Below, in pieces: positions 12,902 through 25,210 of a DNA stretch of 64,000 nucleotides. Source of the DNA: Alphaproteobacteria bacterium. Its GTDB lineage: Bacteria; Pseudomonadota; Alphaproteobacteria; Caulobacterales; Maricaulaceae. The stretch spans positions 20,700-84,699 of the forward strand of contig JAJRSJ010000012.1 of the NCBI GenBank assembly GCA_024278855.1, in the 5' to 3' direction. Positions within the stretch are counted from its first letter, which is position 1. Each line of letters begins with the position of its first letter. The notes below the pieces were generated by a model that did not search any database, was not told the DNA's origin, and saw nothing but the letters and a program-made list of their open reading frames with translations. A program made the position numbers and the translations under genes.

Positions 12902-12930
12902 TTGACACACGACCCATGTTATTCCATAAG
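12902..12930 (+). promoter_or_regulatory. Possible promoter before rsfS
   Basis: TTGACA (12902-12907) is followed after 17 bp by CATAAG (12925-12930). The -35 is perfect but the -10 is weak, so this is tentative. Confidence 0.3.
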
Positions 12931-12993
12931 CCGCGCCATTAATGGAGAAAGACACTGACCAATACATCTGATGCGCACAGCGCCGCCCCAAAT

Positions 12994-13404
12994 ATGCAAA
13001 AAGACGTGCATAAAGGTATACGGCACGACGCCCAAGAACTGAATTCCCAAGAACTGAATTCCCAAGAACTGGCGGATTTCATTTACGACATTTTGGACAA
13101 ACAAAGCGCCGAGGATATCGTGCGGCTGGATTTGGCTGGCAAAAGCTCTATTGCCGATGTGATGATTGTCGCGTCTGGGCGCTCCAACCGCCATGTCAGC
13201 GCCTTATCGGATTATGTTTTGCGCGGGCTGAAAGAAATCGGCTTAAAGAAGCTAGGCATTGAAGGCGACAAGCAAAATGACTGGGTGTTGATTGATGCAG
13301 GTGATGTCATTGTGCATGTGTTCAGGCCGGAAGTGCGCGAATTTTATGCTTTGGAGAAATTGTGGTCGGTTTCTCCTATGAGCGGCGATATAGATAGCCC
13401 ATGA
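12994..13404 (+). CDS. rsfS: Ribosomal silencing factor RsfS
   Basis: The RsfS/Iojap domain runs from ADFIYDILDKQSAEDIV to LEKLWS (residues about 26-125), with the DVMIVASGRSNRHVSALSDYV core. RsfS binds L14 and blocks subunit joining in starvation. The given start is the first ATG. A GGAG at 12944-12947 lies 7 nt before an in-frame CTG (12955), so translation may really start there on a non-ATG codon. The N-terminal leader carries a 15-bp tandem repeat (QELNSQELNSQELA). The stop overlaps the rlmH start as ATGA. Confidence 0.93.
   Translation: MQKDVHKGIRHDAQELNSQELNSQELADFIYDILDKQSAEDIVRLDLAGKSSIADVMIVASGRSNRHVSALSDYVLRGLKEIGLKKLGIEGDKQNDWVLIDAGDVIVHVFRPEVREFYALEKLWSVSPMSGDIDSP
13031..13070 (+). 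repeat. In-frame 15-bp tandem repeat in rsfS
   Basis: Perfect copies of a 15-mer starting CCCAAGAACTGAATT (2.7 units) encode the QELNS repeat just before the RsfS domain. The exact identity suggests a recent slippage duplication. Confidence 0.8.
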
Positions 13405-13871
13405 ACATCATATTGCGAGCTGCCGGTTTAATAAAATCCGGGCCAGAACGCACACTTATTGATGATTATCTAAACCGCGCCAATAGTATTGGGCGGGGTA
13501 TCGGCTTCCCGATAGTGAGCGAAAGTGCCGTGGACATCCGCGCCGCCAAAACGCGTGCAATCGAAACGCAAACCATTTTAAGCACACTCAAGCCCGGCGA
13601 TATATTGGTGGTACTTGATGAGCGCGGCAAAGCCCTGACATCTCGCCAAATGGCCCAAAATCTAGCGAATTGGCGCGATGACGGTATGCGCAATCTCGTA
13701 TTTGCCATTGGCGGTGCTGACGGGTTTGAGCCAAATGCCCTGCCTGCGAGCGCACTGAAATGGCAGCTCGGCAAACCAATTTGGCCCCACAAATTAGTGC
13801 GCGTTATGATGGCCGAGCAGATCTACCGCGCCCTGTCCATTTTGGCAGGCACGCCCTATCACAGGGATTGA
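13401..13871 (+). CDS. rlmH: 23S rRNA (pseudouridine1915-N3)-methyltransferase RlmH
   Basis: 156 residues, family length. SPOUT-fold motifs: LVVLDERGKALTSRQMA, FAIGGADGFEP (SAM-binding knot) and the C-terminal RVMMAEQIYRALSILAGTPYHRD. It methylates the pseudouridine in helix 69 of 23S rRNA. It overlaps rsfS by 4 bp (ATGA), a conserved pairing. Confidence 0.96.
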   Translation: MNIILRAAGLIKSGPERTLIDDYLNRANSIGRGIGFPIVSESAVDIRAAKTRAIETQTILSTLKPGDILVVLDERGKALTSRQMAQNLANWRDDGMRNLVFAIGGADGFEPNALPASALKWQLGKPIWPHKLVRVMMAEQIYRALSILAGTPYHRD

Positions 13872-13978
13872 GTTTTGCCATCTCCACGACCCGCATACCC
13901 CCTAAAGGTATAAGCCAATTGGAAGGTGCGCTGAACTCGCAGGCTGACAAGGTTATATTTTACCTTTAGTGTCCATAT

Positions 13979-15229
13979 ATGAATCGATTTTTATTCTTTG
14001 TTTTTCTGTTAGCGTGTTTGGCTATACCTGCCGCCGTGCCTGCTTATGCGCAAACTACGGACCCAAGTAAGCTTGAAACATTGGCCGATCAGCAAAAACT
14101 GGCGGAGGCGCAAGCACAGCAACTGATTACCCAGCAAGAAAAAATACGCGGCGAAATAGACGGCCTGCAAGATGACCTCGTAGCAACAAGTCGTCAGGCG
14201 CGCGGGTTTGAACGCGCAAAAACCAAAGCCCGCAAACATTTGGCAGAACTTTTGGGACAAGAAACAGCGCTTAAAGCCAAAATCCTGTCCGACCGCGATA
14301 CACTCTCCGACCTGCTCGCGGCATTGCAGCGCATCGATAAAAGTCCGCCGCCTGCACTTATGGTTCACCCCAAAAGCGCAGTAGACGCCGCCCGTGCCGC
14401 CCATTTACTCGCCGCACTCAGCCTGTCTTTAAATCAAAGTTCTACCGATTTAAAAACCCGATTGGCCGCATTACAAATCGTGCGCTATAACATGGCCAAA
14501 ACCCGAAGCGACATGGAGCAAAGTGCCAAAGCCGTTGATACCAAACTCGGCACCATTAAATCCATCATAAATTCCAAAACCAAATTGAACAATCAACTGG
14601 ACAAAGACCGGGAGAAAAAAGCCGCAAAAGCCGCTAATCTGGCCAAGCAAGCCAAGGATTTACGCGATCTCATTGCCCGGTTTGAAGACAGCGCCGCAGC
14701 TATTCGTCCGCGTCTCAAACCGTCCAGACCTAGCCGCGAGCCAGTGCCGCGCCTCAAACCCAGGCGCGGTAAAGCCCAGCCGCCCGCCTATATTCCAACC
14801 GGTTCAATCCGCTTTGCCGATGCGAGAGGCCAAATACCATTGCCCGTTTTTGGCACACTCAGCCGCAATTACGGGGCCAGGCTCGCAGGCGGCAATACCG
14901 CCAAAGGCATCAGCGTAAAGTCCAGCCCAAAAGCGCAAGTCATTGCACCATTTGCAGGCCGGGTCGAATTTGCAGGGCCGTTTAACGATGAACATGTGGT
15001 GATTTTGAATGTCGGCGGCGGCTATTTTATCGTCCTGACCGGGCTGGGCGAAACATTTACCCCCCCAGGCACCAATGTCAAAGCCGGAGAACCCCTTGGC
15101 TTAATGCCGGGCCTATCTCAATCTAAGGCGCGAAAACCTCCTGAATTGTTCATGGAGTTTCGCAAAAACCGCAACAGCATCAATCCGAAACCCTGGATTG
15201 GCCCCGCTCTTGCACAGACAAACGGCTAA
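13979..15229 (+). CDS. EnvC-like murein hydrolase activator (degenerate LytM domain)
   Basis: 416 residues. A signal peptide (residues 1-25, ending AYAQ) precedes a Lys/Ala/Gln-rich coiled coil (about 30-250), a Pro/Arg-rich linker and a C-terminal M23/LytM domain (about 285-410: GISVKSSPKAQVIAPFAGRVEFAG, FMEFRKN). The zinc and catalytic His positions are not conserved (GGGYFIVLTG where active enzymes have GYHT), matching EnvC-type activators of cell-separation amidases rather than an active endopeptidase. It sits between rlmH and the ctpA genes, a standard alphaproteobacterial order. It acts in the periplasm at the septum (inference). Confidence 0.85.
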   Translation: MNRFLFFVFLLACLAIPAAVPAYAQTTDPSKLETLADQQKLAEAQAQQLITQQEKIRGEIDGLQDDLVATSRQARGFERAKTKARKHLAELLGQETALKAKILSDRDTLSDLLAALQRIDKSPPPALMVHPKSAVDAARAAHLLAALSLSLNQSSTDLKTRLAALQIVRYNMAKTRSDMEQSAKAVDTKLGTIKSIINSKTKLNNQLDKDREKKAAKAANLAKQAKDLRDLIARFEDSAAAIRPRLKPSRPSREPVPRLKPRRGKAQPPAYIPTGSIRFADARGQIPLPVFGTLSRNYGARLAGGNTAKGISVKSSPKAQVIAPFAGRVEFAGPFNDEHVVILNVGGGYFIVLTGLGETFTPPGTNVKAGEPLGLMPGLSQSKARKPPELFMEFRKNRNSINPKPWIGPALAQTNG

Positions 15230-15339
15230 TAAGCCTAATATGACCATAATTTCACCAATCCCCTAGGTAATTTCTGGTAATTCGGTTTTGTAAAGCCTAT
15301 GAACGGCTAAATGCTCGCGCATAATTTGGAGAGAAACAC

Positions 15340-16662
15340 ATGAAATATATCTTGCCAACCATAGGTGTGGTCGCCGCCAGTGCCTTGTTTGCGTTTTCAA
15401 CGTCCAACCAAAGTGCAATAGCGGTAGAGAAATCTAAACATGAGCAAACATTTGAGCAGCTTGATCTCTTAGCCGATGTTATGGCGCGAGTGCGAAGCGG
15501 CTATGTGGTGCCTGTGGATAATGCTGATTTGATCGACGATGCTATCAACGGCATGTTGCAAGGTCTTGACCCTCATTCCAGCTATATAACGCCAGACCGG
15601 TTTGATGACATGTTGATCAGCTCTTCCGGGGAATACGGCGGACTTGGTATGGAAGTCACGATGGAAGAAGGCGTGGTTAAAGTCGTCGCCCCATTTGACG
15701 GCACCCCCGCTAAAAAGGCCGGCATTAAATCCGGTGATTATTTGACAGCGGTTGACGGTGTCTCGCTTTTAGGGCTTAGCTTAAACGATGCCGTCGATAA
15801 AATGCGCGGCAACCCCGGCGAGCCAATTACTGTCACCGTGGTGCGCAAGGGCGAGGATCCTCGTGATATCCCAATGGTTCGCGAAATTATCGAACGTATT
15901 CCAGTGCGCTGGGAGATCAAAGACGGGATAGGGTATTTACGAATTTCGCAGTTTAACGAAAAAACCACCACCTCATTTACAACATCTGTGGCGGCGATAA
16001 AAAAAGAACTGGGCGGTAAAGTTCCGGGCGTTATTCTGGATTTGCGGGGTAATCCTGGCGGGTTGCTCGACCAGTCAATATTTGTTTCCAGTGCGTTTTT
16101 GGACGGCGGGGAAGTGGTATCGACACGCGGACGCCGGGATATTGACACAAAATCATTTAATGCTGAAGACGGCCAATTGTTGAAAAATATTCCGGTTATC
16201 GTCCTTATTGACGGTGCATCTGCATCAGCGTCAGAGATTGTCGCCGGGGCTTTGCAAGACAGAAACCGGGGCCTTGTCTTGGGGTTGACCACCTTTGGTA
16301 AAGGCTCGGTTCAGTCCGTGATCCCCTTGCGCAATGGCCGCGACGGGGCCTTAAAACTAACGACTTCGCGCTATTACACCCCGGCGGGCCGCTCCATCCA
16401 AGGCACAGGTATCACACCTGATATTGCCGTTTCCTACGCATTTCTCGACGAAGACAAAGTTGATATTACCATGCGCGAGTCTGAACTTCCCAATGCCATT
16501 AAAAATGAAAACGGGGATAAGGATAAGGCGGATGAAGACAAACTGGATATAGAATACCCCCCAAAGGATTTTGATATCGAAGATGATTTTCAGCTAAAAC
16601 GGGCCGTGGAAATTCTCAAGGACGGCTCCTATAAATCTCTGCTGGCGGCGGCAAAGGGCTAA
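15340..16662 (+). CDS. ctpA: S41 C-terminal processing peptidase
   Basis: 440 residues: an N-terminal hydrophobic export segment (about 5-30), a PDZ domain (about 95-180; GGLGMEV to GDYLTAVDG), and an S41 protease core with LRGNPGG, the Ser nucleophile motif SASASEIVAGALQD and the catalytic-Lys motif FGKGSVQS. The acidic Lys/Asp-rich tail is unusual but low-complexity. Periplasmic Ctp proteases trim C-termini of envelope proteins and regulate murein hydrolases, which fits the adjacent EnvC homolog. A second paralog follows after only 3 bp. Confidence 0.93.
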   Translation: MKYILPTIGVVAASALFAFSTSNQSAIAVEKSKHEQTFEQLDLLADVMARVRSGYVVPVDNADLIDDAINGMLQGLDPHSSYITPDRFDDMLISSSGEYGGLGMEVTMEEGVVKVVAPFDGTPAKKAGIKSGDYLTAVDGVSLLGLSLNDAVDKMRGNPGEPITVTVVRKGEDPRDIPMVREIIERIPVRWEIKDGIGYLRISQFNEKTTTSFTTSVAAIKKELGGKVPGVILDLRGNPGGLLDQSIFVSSAFLDGGEVVSTRGRRDIDTKSFNAEDGQLLKNIPVIVLIDGASASASEIVAGALQDRNRGLVLGLTTFGKGSVQSVIPLRNGRDGALKLTTSRYYTPAGRSIQGTGITPDIAVSYAFLDEDKVDITMRESELPNAIKNENGDKDKADEDKLDIEYPPKDFDIEDDFQLKRAVEILKDGSYKSLLAAAKG

Positions 16663-16665
16663 AGC

Positions 16666-18015
16666 ATGCAAACGCTTATTGGTAAAATCTTGCGGCTGAC
16701 CTTGCTGATTATTTTTGGGTTAAGCCTCGGATATTCCTTGCGCAGCCTCGCCGATACGAAATTTGATTCGGAACAAAAAACCTATGCTGGGTTGGCCTTG
16801 TTCGCCGATATACTCAGCCGGGTGCAAGACGGTTATGTGGACGATGTTGAAACGGACAGTTTGGTCAGCGATGCCCTTAACGGCCTGTTGCAATCCCTCG
16901 ACCCCCATTCTCGTTATGTGTCCCCCAAGGGTTATGTAAAACAACAAGACCGTGAACGCCGGGAATATGGCGGTCTCGGTATTGAAGTTAGCATGGAAGA
17001 TGGCCTGATTAAAGTTGGTTACGCCAATCCTGGCGCACCGGCGGCACGGGCCGGAATAAAAGCAGGTGACTTCATCAGTCATGTGGAAGGTATTGATATT
17101 AAAGGGAAAAACTTAAGCGACGCCGTAGAAAAAATGCGCGGGCTTGCTGGTGATCCTATTACGGTTACGGTCATTAGCCCAAACCGAAAACCACGCGATG
17201 TGGTTGTTGTGCGCGAAGTTGTCCAAGGCCGGGCCGTGCGTCACCGCATGTATGAGGGCGTAGGGTATATTTATCTGGAAACATTTCTCAATGACCATTT
17301 GGGCCGCGATTTGGAAGAAGCCATTGATTTACTCACAAGCGAAAACGGCGGCACCTTGCCGGGTCTCGTTTTGGATATTCGCGGCAATGGCGGTGGGCGC
17401 CTGGACCAAAGCATCAAAGTTTCCGGCCTCTTCTTAAACGGCGGTGAAGTGGTGTCCGTGCGCGGACGCCAAAAGGACGACAATAGCCGCTACAATGCTG
17501 AACAAGGCGAAAAACTGGCGGGGACACCCATGGTCGTTCTGATCAATGGGAATACGGCATCAGCCTCCGAGATTGTGGCGGGGGCTCTGCAAGACCGGGG
17601 CCGCGCCCTGATCATCGGAACCCCAACCTTTGGCAAAGGCTCCGTGCAGTCCGTCATCCCTCTGTTTGGCGGTCGCAAAGGGGCGCTTCGCTTGACCACG
17701 GCTCGTTATTTCACACCCTCGGGTCGTTCCATCCAAGGGCTTGGTATCAAACCGGATGTCTGGCTCGAATCCTTTATAGACGACGGCAAAGAGCATTTGC
17801 GCATTAGCGAGTCCAGCTTGCCAAATGCCCTAGACGTCATCATTCGCTCAACCGAAGGCGATCAAAACGCCGAGGACAAGGGCAAGGATAAAATCAAACC
17901 GCAATACCCGCCCAAAGACTGGCCGGAGGATAAAGACTTTCAATTAGAGCAGGCGGTTAAAATCCTCAAATCTCCGGATTTTAAAGCCCATTTGCAAACC
18001 GTATTTGAGCAGTAA
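16666..18015 (+). CDS. S41 C-terminal processing peptidase, tandem paralog
   Basis: 449 residues, collinear with the preceding Ctp: membrane segment (about 10-30), PDZ (GGLGIEV to GDFISHVEG), IRGNGGGRLDQ, SASASEIVAGALQD and FGKGSVQS, so Ser and Lys are both kept. The pair is diverged throughout, indicating an old tandem duplication. The 3-bp gap implies one transcript. Likely works in the same envelope processing pathway, perhaps on different substrates (inference). Confidence 0.92.
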   Translation: MQTLIGKILRLTLLIIFGLSLGYSLRSLADTKFDSEQKTYAGLALFADILSRVQDGYVDDVETDSLVSDALNGLLQSLDPHSRYVSPKGYVKQQDRERREYGGLGIEVSMEDGLIKVGYANPGAPAARAGIKAGDFISHVEGIDIKGKNLSDAVEKMRGLAGDPITVTVISPNRKPRDVVVVREVVQGRAVRHRMYEGVGYIYLETFLNDHLGRDLEEAIDLLTSENGGTLPGLVLDIRGNGGGRLDQSIKVSGLFLNGGEVVSVRGRQKDDNSRYNAEQGEKLAGTPMVVLINGNTASASEIVAGALQDRGRALIIGTPTFGKGSVQSVIPLFGGRKGALRLTTARYFTPSGRSIQGLGIKPDVWLESFIDDGKEHLRISESSLPNALDVIIRSTEGDQNAEDKGKDKIKPQYPPKDWPEDKDFQLEQAVKILKSPDFKAHLQTVFEQ

Positions 18016-18032
18016 ACCACCCTAAATTTACG

Positions 18033-18196
18033 AGAGCCTATCCTGTGTATTTTGGACCAATTTGATGGGTTATATCTGTTCGTCTGGTTAGGCGCGTCCT
18101 GCAGGGCGATGCCATAGCATCATACCAGGGACGCAACGCGGCCAGCGGGCAGAGATGGCCCTGTCAAATTGGTTCAAAATACACAGGATAGGCTCT
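18033..18196. mobile_element. 164-bp MITE-like element with 33-bp terminal inverted repeats
   Basis: The arms 18033-18065 and 18164-18196 are inverted copies with one mismatch in 33 bp, beginning AGAGCCTATCCTGTG. The 98-bp interior has no ORF. Size and structure match a non-autonomous IS derivative. No target-site duplication is obvious, so age or family cannot be given. It also supplies a very stable hairpin after the ctp pair. Confidence 0.6.
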
Positions 18197-18229
18197 AGCA
18201 TTTAACCAAAGGCCGCGATAAGCTTGGTT

Positions 18230-19417
18230 ATGGCCAAACATATTCGCAGAACCCCAAAGAAACTGCCGTCCGTGCGTAAACACGGGTTGAGTGCCGTATT
18301 GTTGTTGGCGATTTTCGGGTTATCAACTTGGTCTTGGTTGAATATTTCGGCGAAAAACAAACCTGCCAAAGCCCCAAAAATTGAAATTACACTGGCGCAA
18401 ACCTCACTCACTTCCCCGGCGAGCCGTGAAGTTCAACTGCCGGACTTGTTGGCCAAGGACAATATCCCCGCCGATGTCAATCCTACCGAAACTGTGACAC
18501 TCGTCGGCGAACCTAAACGCGCCAATCGCTCAATACCTGTGATCCGGACAAATTCTGTTACCCGCCCGTCCGGCCCGGTTATGGTGGATGGCCGCCCGCT
18601 TGGCGCCAACCGTCAACCCATTATTAACGTCACCCCCCTGCCCCCTGCCCCTGTTTCCGGTCTGAGCCGCATGACCAGTTTTGGCCCCGTACCCAGCCCC
18701 CACCAAGACGGACGTAGCGCTTTTGCCGTCTATGCCAAACCGTTTACGCCCAAAGCTGAAACTAAATATATTGCCTTGGTGATTGGCGGCCTTGGCATCA
18801 ATCCCATGTTAACCCGCAGAGCCATAAATGAATTGCCGGGCGCGGTCACATTGTCCTTCGCCGCCGCCGCTCCCGGACTGCAAGCCTGGATCAATCAGGC
18901 CCGGGCCCGTGGTCATGAAGTGATGATTGAGCTGCCTATGCAAGGCGCAAGCCCGCGCCAAGCCCGCACGTTAAGCATTGATGCCAGTGCGCAGGACAAT
19001 ATCAGAAATCTGGAATATTCACTGGCCCGCGCCCAAGGCTATTTCGCCGTGACCAATTATGACGGGTCGCGCCTGATCACCGACGAGGCCGCACTTTTGC
19101 CCATCGTCAAATACTTGAAAACCGCAGGGCTTGGCTTTGTTTATGACGGCGCATTAGATGCAGCCCGTATCGCCCCCCTCGCCCGCCGTGAAGGTCTACC
19201 GGTCATTACGGCCAACACGTTTATTGATGAGACACAACAAGACAGGGACACTGTACGGCGTCATATTCAGGCCCTGCAAGCGGCAAGCTATGACAATGTC
19301 CCCATAGGCATGGGATTTTCCTATCCAGGCACGATTGACGGTGTCCGGGCTTGGCTGGAAACCAAACCCAAAAATGTCGCACTGGCCCCGGTGTCCTATG
19401 CCCTTACATCCAGATAA
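18230..19417 (+). CDS. Divergent polysaccharide deacetylase (DUF610/YibQ family)
   Basis: About 395 residues. A transmembrane anchor (HGLSAVLLLAIFGLSTWSW, about 18-38) and a Pro-rich linker precede the NodB-like fold starting YIALVIGGLGINPMLT and running to IGMGFSYPGTIDGVRAWL. The family keeps the deacetylase fold but its activity is uncertain. A TTG two codons upstream (18224) is an alternative start; ATG is preferred. The position between ctpA and rppH is the usual alphaproteobacterial arrangement and suggests an envelope role. Confidence 0.85.
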   Translation: MAKHIRRTPKKLPSVRKHGLSAVLLLAIFGLSTWSWLNISAKNKPAKAPKIEITLAQTSLTSPASREVQLPDLLAKDNIPADVNPTETVTLVGEPKRANRSIPVIRTNSVTRPSGPVMVDGRPLGANRQPIINVTPLPPAPVSGLSRMTSFGPVPSPHQDGRSAFAVYAKPFTPKAETKYIALVIGGLGINPMLTRRAINELPGAVTLSFAAAAPGLQAWINQARARGHEVMIELPMQGASPRQARTLSIDASAQDNIRNLEYSLARAQGYFAVTNYDGSRLITDEAALLPIVKYLKTAGLGFVYDGALDAARIAPLARREGLPVITANTFIDETQQDRDTVRRHIQALQAASYDNVPIGMGFSYPGTIDGVRAWLETKPKNVALAPVSYALTSR

Positions 19418-19419
19418 AT

Positions 19420-19899
19420 ATGATGCGTAATCCTGACAAATACCGACCTGCTGCCGGAATTGCCCTGTTTAACGCGGACGGACAGGTATTTTTGGGACGG
19501 CGCAAAAAAGCCTCCGGCCCTTATGTTTGGCAAATGCCCCAAGGCGGCATTGACAAAGGCGACAAACCAAAGCACGCCGCTGTGCGCGAACTCACAGAAG
19601 AAACCGGGATAAGCGCCGATCTGGTCGAACCCATAGGCCGCATAAAAGACTGGCTATATTATGATTTCCCGAAAGGCTTTGCCGGCTCCAAGCGGGCGCG
19701 GGGTTGGTATGGCCAAAGGCAAAAATGGTATGCTTACCGTTTTTTTGGCGCGGCACCGGACATCAACCTCGAAGCCCATAAACCCGCAGAATTCACCGAT
19801 TACCGTTGGGCCAGTTTATCTCTGGCAACAAAACTGGTCGTCCCGTTCAAACGCCCGGTTTATACGCGGGTGAAGCGGGAATTTTCGAAGAAATTGTAA
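19420..19899 (+). CDS. rppH: RNA pyrophosphohydrolase (Nudix)
   Basis: 159 residues from the ATG two bases after the preceding stop (a second ATG follows at once). The Nudix box GGIDKGDKPKHAAVRELTEETGI (with the GX5EX7REUXEEXGU pattern) is complete, and WQMPQGG and WLYYDFP are typical of RppH/IalA proteins. It removes pyrophosphate from the 5' end of mRNA, starting RNase E-dependent decay; it is also the family once named invasion-associated IalA. It converges on atpC across a palindromic repeat. Confidence 0.93.
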   Translation: MMRNPDKYRPAAGIALFNADGQVFLGRRKKASGPYVWQMPQGGIDKGDKPKHAAVRELTEETGISADLVEPIGRIKDWLYYDFPKGFAGSKRARGWYGQRQKWYAYRFFGAAPDINLEAHKPAEFTDYRWASLSLATKLVVPFKRPVYTRVKREFSKKL

Positions 19900-19931
19900 T
19901 ATATTATGTGCCAATTGGAAACGCGAAACCT

Positions 19932-19986
19932 CCCCACAACACCCCGCTCATACACCCGCGCAGGCGGGTATGAGCGGTGTGTGGGG
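19932..19986. repeat. REP-like palindrome between rppH and atpC
   Basis: An imperfect inverted repeat of about 25 bp per arm (CCCCAC...GCTCATAC / GTATGAGC...GTGGGG) around GCGCAG. It shares its arms with the element at 33235-33350, so it belongs to a dispersed repeat family. Placed between convergent genes it probably ends transcription from both sides. Confidence 0.7.
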
Positions 19987-19998
19987 CTACTTATAGGC

Positions 19999-20367
19999 CT
20001 ACAGATTTTCAGCCAATAGCCGCAAACCGTCCAAATTTTGCGCGATGTCCAGTTTTGCGTCGCCTTCAGTGGCTTCTAGATGAGCTTCGGTCTTCTTGAT
20101 TTCGGCGGCGAGCCAAGCCGCATCTACGTTCGCCATAGGTGTGGCCAACTCGGCCAGAACCGTTAGCCCATCCGGTGTGACATCGGCAAAGCCGCCCTGG
20201 ATTAAATATTTGGTCTCGGTGCCCTCATCATACATGGTGATGGCACCGGTACGAATAGCCGCCATGAACGGTGCATGGTCGGCAAACACGCCAAAATCAC
20301 CCTCGGCGCCGGGTACATCAACTTGGTCAACCGGGCCACTAAATAACTCGGCTTCCGGCGAAACCAA
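19999..20367 (-). CDS. atpC: F0F1 ATP synthase epsilon subunit
   Basis: The epsilon signature VSPEAELFSGPVDQVDVPGAEGDFGVFADHAP and LIQGGFADV is clear. The given start is TTG (20367). Homologs begin about 8 residues earlier, and the DNA upstream does encode ADKLQFSL in frame, preceded by ATA (20391-20389) exactly where ATG is expected; a stop lies 12 bases further up, so no ATG is available. A weak AGAGAAG sits 4 nt before the ATA. Thus the gene either starts on ATA, or lost its ATG by one G-to-A change and uses TTG. Last gene of atpHAGDC. Confidence 0.92.
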   Translation of the reverse strand: MVSPEAELFSGPVDQVDVPGAEGDFGVFADHAPFMAAIRTGAITMYDEGTETKYLIQGGFADVTPDGLTVLAELATPMANVDAAWLAAEIKKTEAHLEATEGDAKLDIAQNLDGLRLLAENL

Positions 20368-20417
20368 TGAAAATTGTAATTTATCTGCTATATTGCTTCT
20401 CTAAATCGCTTATGTGC

Positions 20418-21950
<1,533 letters not shown>

Positions 21951-21953
21951 TTA

Positions 21954-22871
21954 CTAAAGCGCTTCCGCGCCGGAAATAATTTCTATCAATTCAGACGTGA
22001 TTTGCGCCTGTCTTGAACGGTTAAATGTCAGTGTTAATTTATCAATCATGTCGCCCGCGCTGCGCGTGGCATTGTCCATGGCCGCCATTTTGGCGCCCAT
22101 TTCTCCGGCGCTGTTCTCTAGCAAAGCCGAGAAAATTTGCGTATTGATATTTCGCGGCAACAGGGTTTTTAAAATCCCCTCTTCGTCCGGCTCGTATTCA
22201 TAAGACGCACCTTTAAGATCCGGCGCAAAGACATCGTCCGATGCTTGCTCGCCGCTATCAGGTGCCGTACTCATAACCCCGGTGGCCGGGATCATGGTTT
22301 TAACGGTCGGGGTCTGGGTCATGACATTTTCAAACAAAGCATAAACCAATTTGCAAACATCAAACTCCCCGGCCTCGAACATGTCGGTGATTTTGCCGCC
22401 AAGCTCGGCGGCAATAGCGGCGTTTAGGGTTTTGTGATGCTTGAGCGACACCATTTCGACGATTTTATCGCCGTAGAGACGATCAAGTTGCTCAAAACCT
22501 TTTTTGCCAATACAGAAAATCTTGACGGTCTTGCCCGCCGCTTCCAGCGCCACGATTTCCTCGCGGGCTTTGCGCACAATATTGGTGTTAAATCCGCCGC
22601 ATAAACCCCGGTCAGCGGTCGCGACTACAAGTAATTGCACCTGATCAGAACCAGTCCCGACCAGTAACTTCGGCGCACCCTCGCTCCCGACCATAGAGGC
22701 GGAAAGATTGGTGATGACCGCACCGATACGGGTGGAATAGGGCCGGGATTTTTCCGCCGCGTCCTGGGCTTTACGCAATTTTGCCGCCGCCACCATTTGC
22801 ATGGCTTTGGTGATCTTCTGCGTGTTTTTGACGCTCTTGATCCGGTTCTGTAAATCTTTAAGGCTGGCCAT
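21954..22871 (-). CDS. atpG: F0F1 ATP synthase gamma subunit
   Basis: 305 residues. N-terminal MASLKDLQNRIKSVKNTQKITKAMQMVAAAKLRKAQ and C-terminal NATRSAGDMIDKLTLTFNRSRQAQITSELIEIISGAEAL are the gamma coiled-coil halves forming the rotating shaft of F1. Full length. It lies between atpA and atpD with 21-bp and 18-bp gaps. Confidence 0.97.
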   Translation of the reverse strand: MASLKDLQNRIKSVKNTQKITKAMQMVAAAKLRKAQDAAEKSRPYSTRIGAVITNLSASMVGSEGAPKLLVGTGSDQVQLLVVATADRGLCGGFNTNIVRKAREEIVALEAAGKTVKIFCIGKKGFEQLDRLYGDKIVEMVSLKHHKTLNAAIAAELGGKITDMFEAGEFDVCKLVYALFENVMTQTPTVKTMIPATGVMSTAPDSGEQASDDVFAPDLKGASYEYEPDEEGILKTLLPRNINTQIFSALLENSAGEMGAKMAAMDNATRSAGDMIDKLTLTFNRSRQAQITSELIEIISGAEAL

Positions 22872-22892
22872 AGCCGCGCTCCTAACCTACGT

Positions 22893-25002
<2,110 letters not shown>

Positions 25003-25133
25003 GCACAGTTTTCCGTCAATAGTGCCAATATCATACCCATATCAAGGCGCGATCAGCTGGCGAATGGTATGAGTTTTCAGGGAAATACCTAACAACTCGA
25101 ATCGCGAAAGTCCCCTCCCGCAAAATTCGCCCG

Positions 25134-25162
25134 CTCATAGCACGGCTTTTTTTCAATTCCAA
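25134..25162 (-). promoter_or_regulatory. Possible promoter of the atpHAGDC operon
   Basis: On the minus strand TTGGAA (25162-25157) and TATGAG (25139-25134) are 17 bp apart, about 130 bp before atpH. Both boxes are moderate matches, so confidence is low; the 208-bp gap holds no ORF. Confidence 0.3.
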
Positions 25163-25210
25163 GCCTTGTTTGGACAGTTTTCGTCGATTTTTAAATACGG
25201 AAAAGCGTGT

